From the NCBI GenBank assembly GCA_965197275.1, contig CBDAMQ010000022.1, forward strand, positions 47,875 to 111,874: DNA of 64,000 bases, written 5' to 3'. The first letter of the stretch is position 1, and the number at the start of each line of letters is the position of its first letter. The notes below the pieces were generated by a model that made no database searches, had not been told where the DNA came from, and saw nothing but the letters and a program-made list of their open reading frames with translations. A program made the translations under genes and the position numbers. Positions 1 to 8,500 of the stretch are shown here, in pieces. This DNA is from DASCOT01 sp965197275 (lineage in GTDB: Bacteria; Acidobacteriota; UBA890; WLXD01).

Positions 1-1
1 G

Positions 2-619
2 CGCGTCGAGGTGCTCGCCCAGCTCAAGAGCAGGTTCGGCCGCTACGATCATCCGGAGCTGTTTCCGCTGGCGTCCCGTTGCCTGGTCTCGTACGGCTCC
101 AACGCCGGCCCGCCGATGCTCCCCAACTACTACTACCTCAGCAACTACACGATCGTACAGAACGCCGATCACGTGATGATCATGACGGAGATGGTGCACG
201 ACGTCCGCATCATCCGGCTCGGTGAGCCCGCACCGCTGCCGAACGACATTCGTCCCTGGTTCGGCGACTCCTGGGGTCTTTGGGAGGGTGACACGCTCGT
301 CGTCGAGACGACGAACCTGAGTCCCCACGTGGCGGAGAGCGATGAAGAGTCTCGAGGAGTCGATGAGGCGTTCCGCGGTGTTCCGCCCTCGGGAGATGCC
401 AAGGTGATCGAGCGGTTCACGCGAGTCGATGAGGAGACAATCCGCTACGAGTTCATCGTCGACGACCCGACGATGTACGTGAGCCCCTGGGGGGGCACGG
501 TTCCGTTCAAACGCTTCGACGAGGCACTCTACGAGTATGCCTGTCACGAGGGCAACCACACTCTCTCCGCCTCGTTGAGCGGCGCTCGCTATACGGAGAG
601 ACGCGAAGAGCAGAGGTAG
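2..619 (+). CDS. C-terminal part of an exported-type hypothetical protein (left-edge partial)
   Basis: The reading frame is open to the left edge of the window, so the true start lies outside; a GTG at 11 is inside the frame but has no reason to be the start. About 205 codons remain. The stretch around GLWEGDTLVVETTNLS, followed by a predicted beta-rich region and an ERFTRVDEETIRYEF segment, is a recognisable signature of a large family of uncharacterised exported proteins in Acidobacteriota and some Proteobacteria. I see no catalytic motif and assign no function. The next gene starts 143 bases downstream behind its own promoter-like motif, so they are probably not one operon. The stop is TAG at 617-619. 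Confidence 0.7.
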   Translation, partial: RVEVLAQLKSRFGRYDHPELFPLASRCLVSYGSNAGPPMLPNYYYLSNYTIVQNADHVMIMTEMVHDVRIIRLGEPAPLPNDIRPWFGDSWGLWEGDTLVVETTNLSPHVAESDEESRGVDEAFRGVPPSGDAKVIERFTRVDEETIRYEFIVDDPTMYVSPWGGTVPFKRFDEALYEYACHEGNHTLSASLSGARYTERREEQR

Positions 620-640
620 GGCGCACACTCCCTGGCGAGA

Positions 641-669
641 TTGGATGTCGCCTGCTCCGACGATACGCT
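641..669 (+). promoter_or_regulatory. Promoter-like motif TTGGAT-N17-TACGCT, copy A
   Basis: TTGGAT at 641-646 and TACGCT at 664-669 are separated by exactly 17 bases. The pattern fits TTG-N17-TAnnnT of a sigma70-type promoter. It lies in a gene-free gap about 94 bases before the amidohydrolase start and recurs with identical spacing before the three following plus-strand genes. The recurrence is seen directly; promoter function is inferred. Confidence 0.5.
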
Positions 670-762
670 TCCCGCGCTCGTCACAACGTCTCAGGAGCAC
701 GATGGAGGCCGAAACCCGACCGAGCAGAGGCAACCCGCTATTTCGTGTGAAGGAGCGAACCG

Positions 763-2475
763 ATGGCTAGCCGTCTCGCAATTCTCCTGGTCCTACCCCT
801 GCTTGTTGCGGCCCTCGGCAGCGCCCCCACCCCGCAGGCGCCCGACTTGATCGTCGTCAACGGCGACGTCTATACGGTCGATCCCGGCGCGCCGCGAGTG
901 GAGGCCTTCGCGGTCCAGAACGGCAAGTTCACGGCCGTGGGCAGTAATGCGGAGATTCGGGCGCTGGTCGGCGTCAGCACGAGGGTCATCGATGCCAGTG
1001 GCAATACGGTCACGCCGGGCCTCATCGACGGACACTCCCATGTGAGCGGAAATTCGCCAGCGGTGGCCGGCATTGATCTCTCCTACATCGCCGACAAGGA
1101 CGAATGGCTGCGTCTGATCGAAGAGGCCAACGCCCACATGCCCGTAGGCGAGTGGATGACCGGCGGCTACTGGGACCACACGCTTTCCGACGGCCTGTAC
1201 CCGACCAAAGAGATGCTTGACGAAGCGGCGCCCGAGCGGCCGATCCTGCTGAACCATATCGACGGTCACTATGGATGGGCGAGTTCCATGGCGCTGAAGC
1301 TTGCCGAGGTGACGGCCGAAACACCGGTACCCCCAGGCGGCGAGATCGTGATCGATGCGGAATCCGGTGAACCGACGGGCATCCTCTTGGAGGGTGCCCA
1401 GGGCCTGATCCGACAGATCATCCCGGAGCGCAGCGACCAACAGCGCCGCGAGGGGCTGGCGGCAATGCACGAATACGCCAACAGCTTCGGCGTCACCGGT
1501 CTGCACCAGATGGGTGGGCTGGAGGACTATCTCTACATCGTCGAACATGGCGATCCCACGTTGCGGATCTGGTATGGCCACTTCGGACTGAGGGAAAACG
1601 CCGCCGAGTACGACGCCCAGATCGAGAGCATTCTCGCCAACAAGGCAGAAACGGCCGAGCGTGTCGCGGCCACCGGCAAGGAGAAGACCGCCGGCCCGTT
1701 GCTGACACTCGGCTACGTCAAGCTCATGAATGATGGCGTGCTCTCGGCGCATACAGCGGTTCTGCTCGAGAGCTACCAGGATCGCGAAGGTTGGAGCGGC
1801 GAGTACATCACCGCGCCTGCAGACCTGGAGGCGCAGGTACGGAAAGTCGCCACCGCCGGCCTGCCGGTGGCGATCCATTCGATTGGTGACGCCGCCGTGC
1901 GCGCGTCGCTCGATGCGTTCGAAGCAGCCAAAGACGTTGCCGTCCCGTTTGCTAACCGAATCGAGCACATAGAACTGGTACATCCCGACGACATACCGCG
2001 CTTCGAGGAGCTCGGCGTGGTCGCCTCGATGCAGCCTAATCACGGAACCAATGCGATCGGCTATGTTCCGGACCGCGTGGGCCAGGGTCGAGAGACCCGA
2101 GCTTATGTGTGGCGATCGATGCTCGACGGCGGCGTGCCGCTCGTCTTCGGTGCCGACTACGCCACATCACCGCTCAGCCCGATGACCCAGATCGGCGACG
2201 CGGTCTTCCGCGTTAGCCCTTTCGATTTCAACGACGGCAGGCCCTGGCATCCGGAGCAGGCGGTGACCTTCGAGGAAGCGCTGCACGCCTATACGCAGGC
2301 CGGCGCCGACATGACCCCGTGGAAGGACCAGATCGGCTCGATCACGGTCGGCAAGTGGGCCGACTTCGTGGTGCTGGACGGCACGGTGCCCGAACCGATG
2401 AACACCGGCTTCCGCACCCTGGCTGTCGAGATGACGTTCTTTGCCGGCCGCGAGGTCTACTTCAGGACAGAGTAG
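763..2475 (+). CDS. Exported YtcJ-type amidohydrolase (amidohydrolase 3 family)
   Basis: 570 residues. An N-terminal signal peptide (hydrophobic LAILLVLPLLVAALGSA) is followed by the small beta-sandwich strand set IVVNGDVYTVDPG and then the TIM-barrel metal motif DGHSHVSG (His91-x-His93). Further metal-site candidates are His372 in HSIGDAAV, IEHIELVHPDD and the aspartate in FGADYATSPLSP. The C-terminal WADFVVLDG strand closes the composite domain. Length and motif order match YtcJ-like exported amidohydrolases, which hydrolyse amide or ester bonds; the substrate cannot be read from sequence. The ATG at 763 is preceded by GGAG at 750-753. Three other amidohydrolases of related type lie in this window. 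Confidence 0.85.
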   Translation: MASRLAILLVLPLLVAALGSAPTPQAPDLIVVNGDVYTVDPGAPRVEAFAVQNGKFTAVGSNAEIRALVGVSTRVIDASGNTVTPGLIDGHSHVSGNSPAVAGIDLSYIADKDEWLRLIEEANAHMPVGEWMTGGYWDHTLSDGLYPTKEMLDEAAPERPILLNHIDGHYGWASSMALKLAEVTAETPVPPGGEIVIDAESGEPTGILLEGAQGLIRQIIPERSDQQRREGLAAMHEYANSFGVTGLHQMGGLEDYLYIVEHGDPTLRIWYGHFGLRENAAEYDAQIESILANKAETAERVAATGKEKTAGPLLTLGYVKLMNDGVLSAHTAVLLESYQDREGWSGEYITAPADLEAQVRKVATAGLPVAIHSIGDAAVRASLDAFEAAKDVAVPFANRIEHIELVHPDDIPRFEELGVVASMQPNHGTNAIGYVPDRVGQGRETRAYVWRSMLDGGVPLVFGADYATSPLSPMTQIGDAVFRVSPFDFNDGRPWHPEQAVTFEEALHAYTQAGADMTPWKDQIGSITVGKWADFVVLDGTVPEPMNTGFRTLAVEMTFFAGREVYFRTE

Positions 2476-2574
2476 GTTGCTCCGTAGATGACACCAACCC
2501 CGGTCTGGGCGGGCTCGGCACTATCCAGCACACACTGCCCACGCGCTCTCGTGGTGCCTCCCCTGTCCTCTCCG

Positions 2575-2603
2575 TTGGATCGCGCTCGCTCCAACGATAC
2601 GCT
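2575..2603 (+). promoter_or_regulatory. Promoter-like motif TTGGAT-N17-TACGCT, copy B
   Basis: TTGGAT at 2575-2580 and TACGCT at 2598-2603, 17-base spacer, in the gap before the gene at 2678. The spacer end CTCC-A-ACGA and the following TTC are shared with copy A. Function is inferred from recurrence and spacing. Confidence 0.5.
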
Positions 2604-2663
2604 TCAGGCGCTCACCCACCCCTCTGTGGTAGCGCCACGGAACGCGGCATGATCGCTCAAGAA

Positions 2664-2701
2664 AGTGGGTACTCTGGATGATCGATCACTCACGCGCATT
2701 C
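2664..2701 (+). repeat. Left copy of a perfect 38-bp direct repeat
   Basis: Bases 2664-2701 are identical to 3087-3124, 423 bp downstream. The left copy supplies the only plausible start codon of the gene at 2678, while the right copy lies inside that same gene and encodes its conserved MIDHSRAF motif in the same frame. It looks like a piece of the gene copied to its own 5' end. Confidence 0.9.
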
Positions 2702-3343
2702 ACGGGGATCAAGCGCCTGGTACTCGAACGCGATGGAATTCGCGCTCGCGGCGCGTTTCACGAGATCGACAGGATCTCGCGGGCTCACCGAATCAACGGC
2801 CGTAGGTTCAGCCGCTACTACGATAGCTACAAGAGTCAGTGCGCTGCCTACCAGCTGGCGCGCCTGTTCGAGCTCGACAACGTACCGCCCACCGTGTGCC
2901 GTAGGGTCAACGGAATCGATGGAAGCGTGCAGCTCTGGATAGAGGGCACGCTCGGCGAAGGTCGACGAGAGGCGGACCCTCCGCCGGTGACGGCCGACTG
3001 GCAGCGCCAGATCCAGGCGATGCGCGTATTCGACAGCCTGATCTTCAACGACGACCGCAACCGCGGCAATTACCTCATCGACACCGAGTGGGTACTCTGG
3101 ATGATCGATCACTCACGCGCATTCCAGGTGCACGAGGACCTGCGTTACGGCGATGAGATCGTTTGGTGCAGTCCGCGCATGTGGGAGCTGCTGCAGCAGG
3201 TGACCGACAACCAGATCCGCGCGGCGATCGACGCCTACCTCGCTTCAGAACAGATGAGCGCGCTCCTGGAACGACGCGCGCTGCTCGTTGAGCACATCCA
3301 GAAGATGATCGACGAGCGTGGCCAGGGTTCCGTAATCTTCTAG
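2678..3343 (+). CDS. HipA/PI3K-like kinase-fold protein, probably 5'-truncated by rearrangement
   Basis: 221 residues. The core FNDDRNRGNYLID followed after a short gap by WMIDHSRAF resembles the catalytic and metal-binding motifs of HipA/PI3K-like kinases as found in a widespread uncharacterised family. Upstream, LVLERDGIRARGAFHEID and NVPPTV fit the N-lobe of that family, but the usual N-terminal leader is missing: the first eight residues (MIDHSRAF) are a copy of residues 142-149, encoded by the left half of a 38-bp direct repeat. In the same frame a TAG at 2630 blocks extension upstream and no other start exists. I infer that a rearrangement or a mis-assembly has replaced the true 5' end. 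Substrate unknown. Confidence 0.6.
   Translation: MIDHSRAFTGIKRLVLERDGIRARGAFHEIDRISRAHRINGRRFSRYYDSYKSQCAAYQLARLFELDNVPPTVCRRVNGIDGSVQLWIEGTLGEGRREADPPPVTADWQRQIQAMRVFDSLIFNDDRNRGNYLIDTEWVLWMIDHSRAFQVHEDLRYGDEIVWCSPRMWELLQQVTDNQIRAAIDAYLASEQMSALLERRALLVEHIQKMIDERGQGSVIF
3087..3124 (+). repeat. Right copy of the 38-bp direct repeat
   Basis: Identical to 2664-2701. This copy is the likely original, because it encodes the conserved WMIDHSRAF motif in its expected position in the kinase-like protein. Confidence 0.9.
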
Positions 3344-3379
3344 TAAGCCGACCCTGTGCAGGTTTCCCCTATTGCGACC

Positions 3380-3408
3380 TTGGACCCCCCGCGATCAGGC
3401 GGTACGCT
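3380..3408 (+). promoter_or_regulatory. Promoter-like motif TTGGAC-N17-TACGCT, copy C
   Basis: TTGGAC at 3380-3385 and TACGCT at 3403-3408, 17-base spacer, about 90 bases before the phosphodiesterase start. One base differs from the copies at 641, 2575 and 4445 in the upstream hexamer. Confidence 0.45.
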
Positions 3409-3498
3409 TCGTACGCTTACACTTGCTCCCCTGATCGGAAACACCATGGAACCCGGCAGTCGACTGGGCCACCCCGAGCCGTCTATCAGAAGAAGCAC

Positions 3499-4422
3499 AT
3501 GACGCCTGCCTTCCCCCGGCAGCGATTCAGGTTCCTCGTCAGCCTCGCCGCAGCGACATCGATCGTCGCCATGCTCGTGGCGTGCTCCACGGTGAACGAA
3601 CGGCCTGGACGTCCCTATCAGCTGGCGCCGATCGGGTTCGACGGTCACGTCATCATCGTGATTCTGGATGGGCTACGGTCCGACCTGATCTCCAAGGAAC
3701 GTGCGCCGACGCTCAGCCGGCTGATCCGCGAGGGCGCTGCGACGCTCGACGCTCGGACGGTGCAGCCGAGCATTACACTGCCCGCGATCACGTCGATCGT
3801 GACGGGCGTCGAGCCTCCGATCCACCGGGTAACGTGGAACGAATACGAGGCGCATCGGGGGTTGGTCGAGGCAGCGACGGTCTTCGACGTCGCCCACGAG
3901 GCCGGCCTGAAGACGGCTTTCTTCGCCGGCAAGACCAAGCTGCTGCACATCGCCCTGTCGCCGGCGGTCGATCGAATGGAGGTCCGGGATGTTCCGGCCG
4001 CGATCGTTGCCCGAGCGGCGCGCGAGTACCTGATACAAGAACGGCCGAACCTGATGCTGGTGCACTTGCCGGACGTCGATCGAGCGGGACACGAGTTCGG
4101 GTGGGGACATCAGAGGCAGAAGCTGGCGCTGCGCGGAGTGGACACGTTGCTCGGCGGCCTGATTACGGTGCTCGAAGGTGGGCAGCTACCGGGTCCTTCT
4201 ATCGTTATCGTTACCGCCGATCACGGCGGCGAGGGCCGATCCCACGATCATAGGCGCAGTGCGAACAACAGGGCCCCTTGGATTCTCTGGGGTGATGGAA
4301 TCGTGCCCGGCAAGCTCGGCTCGTTGGCCGTCACCGTCACGGCAGCAACGGTCGCGCGAGCCTTCGGCCTGGACGCGCCAGCGGATATGGATACCCGGTT
4401 GGTCCATGCGAGGGACTTCTAG
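3499..4422 (+). CDS. Lipoprotein of the alkaline phosphatase / nucleotide pyrophosphatase superfamily
   Basis: 307 residues. A leader with lipobox (AMLVAC, Cys29-30 region) predicts a membrane-anchored lipoprotein. The type I phosphodiesterase motifs are in order: VIIVILDGLRSDL (first metal Asp), PSITLPAITS (threonine nucleophile), LPDVDRAGHEFGWG (Asp and His ligands), TADHGGE and the final HDH histidine. This is the two-zinc fold of nucleotide pyrophosphatase/phosphodiesterases, so a periplasmic phosphodiesterase or phosphomonoesterase is likely; the natural substrate is not evident. AGAAG upstream of the ATG serves as a weak ribosome site. It stands as its own unit behind promoter-like copy C. 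Confidence 0.85.
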   Translation: MTPAFPRQRFRFLVSLAAATSIVAMLVACSTVNERPGRPYQLAPIGFDGHVIIVILDGLRSDLISKERAPTLSRLIREGAATLDARTVQPSITLPAITSIVTGVEPPIHRVTWNEYEAHRGLVEAATVFDVAHEAGLKTAFFAGKTKLLHIALSPAVDRMEVRDVPAAIVARAAREYLIQERPNLMLVHLPDVDRAGHEFGWGHQRQKLALRGVDTLLGGLITVLEGGQLPGPSIVIVTADHGGEGRSHDHRRSANNRAPWILWGDGIVPGKLGSLAVTVTAATVARAFGLDAPADMDTRLVHARDF

Positions 4423-4444
4423 AGCCTCTTCCCTGCCCCTGCCG

Positions 4445-4473
4445 TTGGATCTCTCCGCCGCTGACGATACGCT
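4445..4473 (+). promoter_or_regulatory. Promoter-like motif TTGGAT-N17-TACGCT, copy D
   Basis: TTGGAT at 4445-4450 and TACGCT at 4468-4473 with a 17-base spacer, 108 bases before the methyltransferase start. The extended element ACGATACGCT is shared with copies A and B. Confidence 0.5.
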
Positions 4474-4581
4474 CCTCGAACCAGGCCTTGCGAAGTCACC
4501 GCATGACTCTGTGCCGGCGGCCACGGTCGCAGCGTGGCGACTCGGAGCTAGTGACGTTGGCACGGTGAGAGGAGATCGACC

Positions 4582-5415
4582 GTGACACAAGCAAATCCGT
4601 TCAAGCGCGCCGTCACCGGGGAAACGTGCCTGCTCTCGCTGCTCGTAGGAATAGCGGCAACGATGATCGCCTGGAGTGCGCGAGCCCAGCCGGTCGCCTT
4701 GGACGAGGCTGACTCGACCTTGCCACAAATCTCGGCGGTGACGCCGCTGGACCGCTCGGTCCTCGATGACCCGACGCGCCCCGATGCCGAGCGCACCGAG
4801 GATGCTGGCCGCAAGGCGATCGATGTCTACGAATGGCTGGGCATGCAACCCGGCATGACGGTTGCCGATCTGTGGCCTGCCGAAGGCTACAACACACACT
4901 TGATGTCACGCCTGGTGGGCGCTGACGGGCACGTGTTGAGTGTCCTGGGTTTCTTCGGTCTGGACACCAGCTACTCCACCAGGGAAGGCCTGCAGCAACG
5001 TATCCAGGATCATGATCTGAGCAACGTCGAGCTGCTCAGCAAGCTCACGGACATGAAATCGGGAAGCGTCGACGTGATGGTGGCGGTGCGCAGCTATCAC
5101 GACCTCGGGACCGTCCCTGGTCCCTCGCGCCTTGAGGCTGTGACCGAGATGCACCGAGCCCTGAAGCCAGGCGGAGTGGTGGGCATCGTCGAGGCCGCCA
5201 GCGACAAGCCCGGATGGGACCCGGTGACGCATCGCCTCAACGAGCAGACGGTAATCGACGAGTTCACCGCCGGGGGCTTCGAGCTCTCGGAGCGTTCCGC
5301 CATGCTGGCAAACCCGGCAGACGACCGTAGTATCTCGGGCTTCGATGAGGGTACCTATGACGGCCGCCACGACACCGATCGCTACCTGCTGAAGTTCACC
5401 AAGCCGAGGAGCTGA
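4582..5415 (+). CDS. Exported SAM-dependent methyltransferase-like protein
   Basis: 277 residues with a hydrophobic leader ending near AWSARAQP, then a methyltransferase fold beginning GMTVADLWPAEGYNT (motif I, glycine-poor), LVGADGHVLSV, VDVMVAVRSYHDLG (motif IV area) and LKPGGVVGIVEA (motif VI). This matches the predicted exported methyltransferase group (COG4798-like). A secreted SAM enzyme is puzzling because SAM is cytoplasmic, so the true role may differ. GTG start with AGGAG seven bases upstream. The triple-RidA gene follows after 8 bases, so the two are probably co-transcribed. Confidence 0.75.
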   Translation: MTQANPFKRAVTGETCLLSLLVGIAATMIAWSARAQPVALDEADSTLPQISAVTPLDRSVLDDPTRPDAERTEDAGRKAIDVYEWLGMQPGMTVADLWPAEGYNTHLMSRLVGADGHVLSVLGFFGLDTSYSTREGLQQRIQDHDLSNVELLSKLTDMKSGSVDVMVAVRSYHDLGTVPGPSRLEAVTEMHRALKPGGVVGIVEAASDKPGWDPVTHRLNEQTVIDEFTAGGFELSERSAMLANPADDRSISGFDEGTYDGRHDTDRYLLKFTKPRS

Positions 5416-5423
5416 GGCGGCTC

Positions 5424-6638
5424 ATGCGCGCGATCGGTGGTGTCATTCTGCTACTCGGAGCGATTCAGATGGCGACTCCAGGCCAGGGCGGCAAACGGAT
5501 CATCAAGATGACCGGCGCGGACCGCGATACGCCTGCGAGTACGGCGGTGGTCGCCGGCGACTATGTGTACGTATCCGGACAGTTCGGACGCGAGCCTGAC
5601 GGGAGGTTCGCCGACATCAAGACGCAAACACGCCGGGCGCTCGACAACATCTCGGCGATCCTGCACGAGGCAGACACCAGCCTTGAACAGGCGGTGTCCA
5701 GTTACGTGTATCTGCGGAACAAGGGCGACTTCAGGGCCATGAACGAGGAGTACAAGGCCTATCCAGGCTGGCCCAAGACGACCCACCAGACGGCGCGTGG
5801 CGAAGATCTGGACCTCCCGGTCCGGACGACCATGGCCGGCGACCTACTAGCACCATCCGCGGCCCTGGTGGAAATCACGATCATCGCACTGCGCAAGGGA
5901 GCCGAGCGCACAATCGTCCAACCGGCGGAATGGGGGAAATCGAATCTGCCCTACCCGTGGGCAATCAAGTCAGGCGACACGCTGTGGATTTCAGGACTCG
6001 TTGCCAGCAACAAGCGCGGGGGCCAGTACATACGCGGCGACATGCGAAAGGACGTGACCCAAACCCTGACCGATATCGGGGAGGCGTTATCGACGGCTGG
6101 AATGTCACATTCCAACGTCGTCTTCTCGCGTGTCTATGTCCAGGATCAGGCGCTGGCAAACGAGATGGACGAGGCGTATCGCGCCTTCTTCCCCAAAGAC
6201 CCTCCGGCGCGGGCGACCCTCAGGGCCGGCATCATGGGCACCATCCTCGATGAGATCACCACGATCTCCGTCGAGGCTCCGAAAACGATTGTCGGCATTC
6301 CGAACGCTGACGTCGCACCCTCGGCGAGCGCCATGGTCGTTGTGGGCAATCGCTTGTTCAGCAGCGGAATCCAGGGCGTGACCGAGGCGACGAGAGGTGA
6401 CGCGAACGCGCAGACGCGGGAAGTGCTGGCAAGGCTGGGTCGGGGGTTGAAAGCAGCCGGCTTCGAATGGCAGCACGTCGTTGACGCCTGGGTTCTTCTG
6501 AGTGACACGCGAGATTACCCGGCGATGGTTGATGCGTACCGCGAGGTCTTCACAGGGGACTATCCAGCTTGGACCGTGGTCGGCGAACAGCCGCTTGGTC
6601 GTGGACTCGTCCAAATCCAGATCATGGCGGTGGAGTGA
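5424..6638 (+). CDS. Exported protein with three tandem RidA (YjgF/UK114) domains
   Basis: 404 residues after a short hydrophobic leader. Three consecutive RidA-like units can be read: residues about 28-150 (VVAGDYVYVSGQFG ... RALDNISAILHEADTSLEQAVSSYVYL), about 150-275 (IKSGDTLWISGLVA ... TLTDIGEALSTAGM ... PARATLRAGI) and about 285-404 (VVVGNRLFSSGIQG ... VLARLGRGLKAAGF). RidA proteins are normally single-domain trimers that hydrolyse reactive enamines/imines through a conserved arginine. That arginine is visible in unit 2 (PARATLR) but the equivalent place in unit 3 reads PAWTVVGE, so unit 3 may be non-catalytic. A covalent trimer in one chain is a reasonable inference. It follows the methyltransferase by 8 bases. 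Confidence 0.8.
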   Translation: MRAIGGVILLLGAIQMATPGQGGKRIIKMTGADRDTPASTAVVAGDYVYVSGQFGREPDGRFADIKTQTRRALDNISAILHEADTSLEQAVSSYVYLRNKGDFRAMNEEYKAYPGWPKTTHQTARGEDLDLPVRTTMAGDLLAPSAALVEITIIALRKGAERTIVQPAEWGKSNLPYPWAIKSGDTLWISGLVASNKRGGQYIRGDMRKDVTQTLTDIGEALSTAGMSHSNVVFSRVYVQDQALANEMDEAYRAFFPKDPPARATLRAGIMGTILDEITTISVEAPKTIVGIPNADVAPSASAMVVVGNRLFSSGIQGVTEATRGDANAQTREVLARLGRGLKAAGFEWQHVVDAWVLLSDTRDYPAMVDAYREVFTGDYPAWTVVGEQPLGRGLVQIQIMAVE

Positions 6639-6648
6639 CTGGCGACGA

Positions 6649-7350
6649 TCAGGGTGATGCCCGCCCCAATCGCAGTCCGGAGCGCGCGAAAGGGAGCACT
6701 CCGGCGGCCAGGCCGACGGCGAACATCCCCGCCGGGAAACTCTGTGGCGTTGTTCCCTCGGCAACGGTGCGCCAGTTCCAACAGAAGGCGACAATGATCG
6801 TCAGCGCTCCGGCGCAGGCGACAACCCACTCGGCGCGCGTCAGGCGCACGCTGTTTCCTGCCGCGTTGATGCGCTCATGCACTCCGAACCCGGCGATGAG
6901 GAACATTGACACCAGCACCGGGTAGATGACCGGCCCGAGCCACGGCACCGGGATCAAGAACAGCACGTCCCAGGTGAACAGCGACGGTGGCCAGCCGAGA
7001 AGGAGCCAAAGGGCTACGTAGTAGACGATGTCCCAGACGCCGAACAGGAAGGCAAAGACGAAGAAACGATCCATGCGGTCGCGGCCGCCGACCATGGCGA
7101 CGGCAAGCAGCATCAGCATGGTCGTGAGCTCGCGCAACAGCTCGACCGCCATGATGTTGCTCGGAATAAGGACGATCGGGAAGCGGAACCCGTCGGGGTA
7201 GTACAGCTCACGCAGATAGACCACCACTGCGGCCTCGAGGAGGCCGAAGGCCCCCCCGAACAGTGTCAGCCAGGCGGTGCGCCGCATCGCGGGAATCACC
7301 CCGACGGCGCTCCCGCTGCCCACGCTGCGATCACTGCGGTCTGCATCCAA
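6649..7350 (-). CDS. Multi-pass membrane protein of unknown function
   Basis: Up to 233 residues. About six hydrophobic segments are visible (for example LTLFGGAFGLLEAAVVVYL, TTMLMLLAVAMVGG, FFVFAFLFGVWDIVYYVALWLLL, LFLIPVPWLGPVIYPVLVSMFLIAGF, WVVACAGALTIIVAF, GMFAVGLAAGVLPF). I do not recognise the family. The TTG at 7350 lies two bases after the stop of the upstream aminopeptidase gene, which suggests translational coupling; an ATG at 7287 (start MRRTAWL) is an alternative that gives 212 residues. It converges with the RidA gene, leaving 10 bases between the stops. Confidence 0.65.
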   Translation of the reverse strand: MDADRSDRSVGSGSAVGVIPAMRRTAWLTLFGGAFGLLEAAVVVYLRELYYPDGFRFPIVLIPSNIMAVELLRELTTMLMLLAVAMVGGRDRMDRFFVFAFLFGVWDIVYYVALWLLLGWPPSLFTWDVLFLIPVPWLGPVIYPVLVSMFLIAGFGVHERINAAGNSVRLTRAEWVVACAGALTIIVAFCWNWRTVAEGTTPQSFPAGMFAVGLAAGVLPFARSGLRLGRASP

Positions 7351-7352
7351 AG

Positions 7353-8264
7353 CTAGCGATTCATTGTCGGCGGATAGCCCAGCGCCATTTCGATGAACAT
7401 GCTTATTTCAACGATGCTCCCGACAAAACGCACGGTGTGGTTATCGATCCGCTCCACGTTCGGGAGATAGGCAATCATCTCCGCCGCTTTGTCGTTCTTG
7501 TAGGTCATATCGAGAGCCAGCGAGCCTTCGATTTTGAAGGGCTCGAGCTGCCCCCGACGCCCCAACCCGGCCTCGACTTTTTCCTTGATCAGGGCAAGCG
7601 CAGCCTCCGGCATGAGGGTGCGTCCCGAGGTGTGGCTGTAGTGCCACTTGACGACTGCTCCCTCAATGGGGCCCAACATATCGGACACTTCGCGTACCGC
7701 GGCCTCGTCGCCGCTGATCATCACCACGGGAACCCCGAAGTGACCGGCGATCAGTGCGTTCATGCCGCCTTCGGTCATTTCCATTCCGTTGATTCTCACC
7801 GACATCAAGGCGCCGCCGGAAATCGTATGGGCGGCAATCCCGTCGACGTTGCCCGCGCTCGCGTGGTACCCAATGAGAATCGCCGCGCCGAAGCTCTCGT
7901 CGATTCCCTCCATCATCCCCAGCGGCCTCGGCCACGCGCGAACGAGCTCGATGTCCTGCGGCAACGCATTCAGCAACAGATTCAGCCCGTTTCCGTGCGA
8001 ATCGCTCACCATGATCTCTGTAGCGCCTGCATCGCGGGCAGCTTCAATGGCGGCGTTAACCTCCGCAGTCATCAATTCGCGGAACTGACTGTACTCGAAT
8101 CCTCCCGGTGACAGGTTGTTCCCGGCAACGACTCCGGCAATGCCTTCCATGTCGGCAGATATGTAGACCTTCAGCTCTTGAGCAATTGCGCCGTCGGCCA
8201 CTGGCAGCAACAAGAACAGGAACAAGAGCTCGCGAGTACGACGATTGTGCCTTCCGGCATTCAT
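7353..8264 (-). CDS. M55 D-aminopeptidase (DppA-like), exported
   Basis: 303 residues. A signal peptide (RELLFLFLLLPVADGAIAQ) precedes the complete M55 fold: KVYISADMEGIAGV (Asp and Glu zinc ligands), IMVSDSHGNG (His ligand), LIGYHASAGNVDG (His ligand) and ISGDEAAVRE (Glu). DppA of Bacillus subtilis is a decameric zinc D-aminopeptidase acting on D-Ala peptides; an exported version could act on peptidoglycan-derived or environmental D-amino-acid peptides. I chose the ATG at 8264 because GGAGG sits six bases before it; a frame extension to 8309 has no ribosome site. The membrane-protein gene follows with coupled start. Confidence 0.85.
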   Translation of the reverse strand: MNAGRHNRRTRELLFLFLLLPVADGAIAQELKVYISADMEGIAGVVAGNNLSPGGFEYSQFRELMTAEVNAAIEAARDAGATEIMVSDSHGNGLNLLLNALPQDIELVRAWPRPLGMMEGIDESFGAAILIGYHASAGNVDGIAAHTISGGALMSVRINGMEMTEGGMNALIAGHFGVPVVMISGDEAAVREVSDMLGPIEGAVVKWHYSHTSGRTLMPEAALALIKEKVEAGLGRRGQLEPFKIEGSLALDMTYKNDKAAEMIAYLPNVERIDNHTVRFVGSIVEISMFIEMALGYPPTMNR

Positions 8265-8500
8265 TTGGCGCCTCCGATGCTTGGTTCTCGGATCAGTATC
8301 CGGTTCCAACTCGGGGTGATTAGGGCTGGGTGCAGGCGGGATGGGGCAGCTGTATCGCCGTAAGGGCGAGAATCGTCGCGAACACCAAGTCCCGCATGCT
8401 ACCTCCTTTCCTCGCCGTGGTTCCTACGCTCGTTTGAAGCCTCAGTCTAGCGAGCTGAGCCGGCTCGTACCGCATCGATGGGTACCTGTAAACTTGAGCC

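Noticed and set aside
793..2043. Long antisense open frame opposite the first amidohydrolase
   Set aside because: Typical high-GC shadow; no recognisable domain and the opposite frame is clearly coding.
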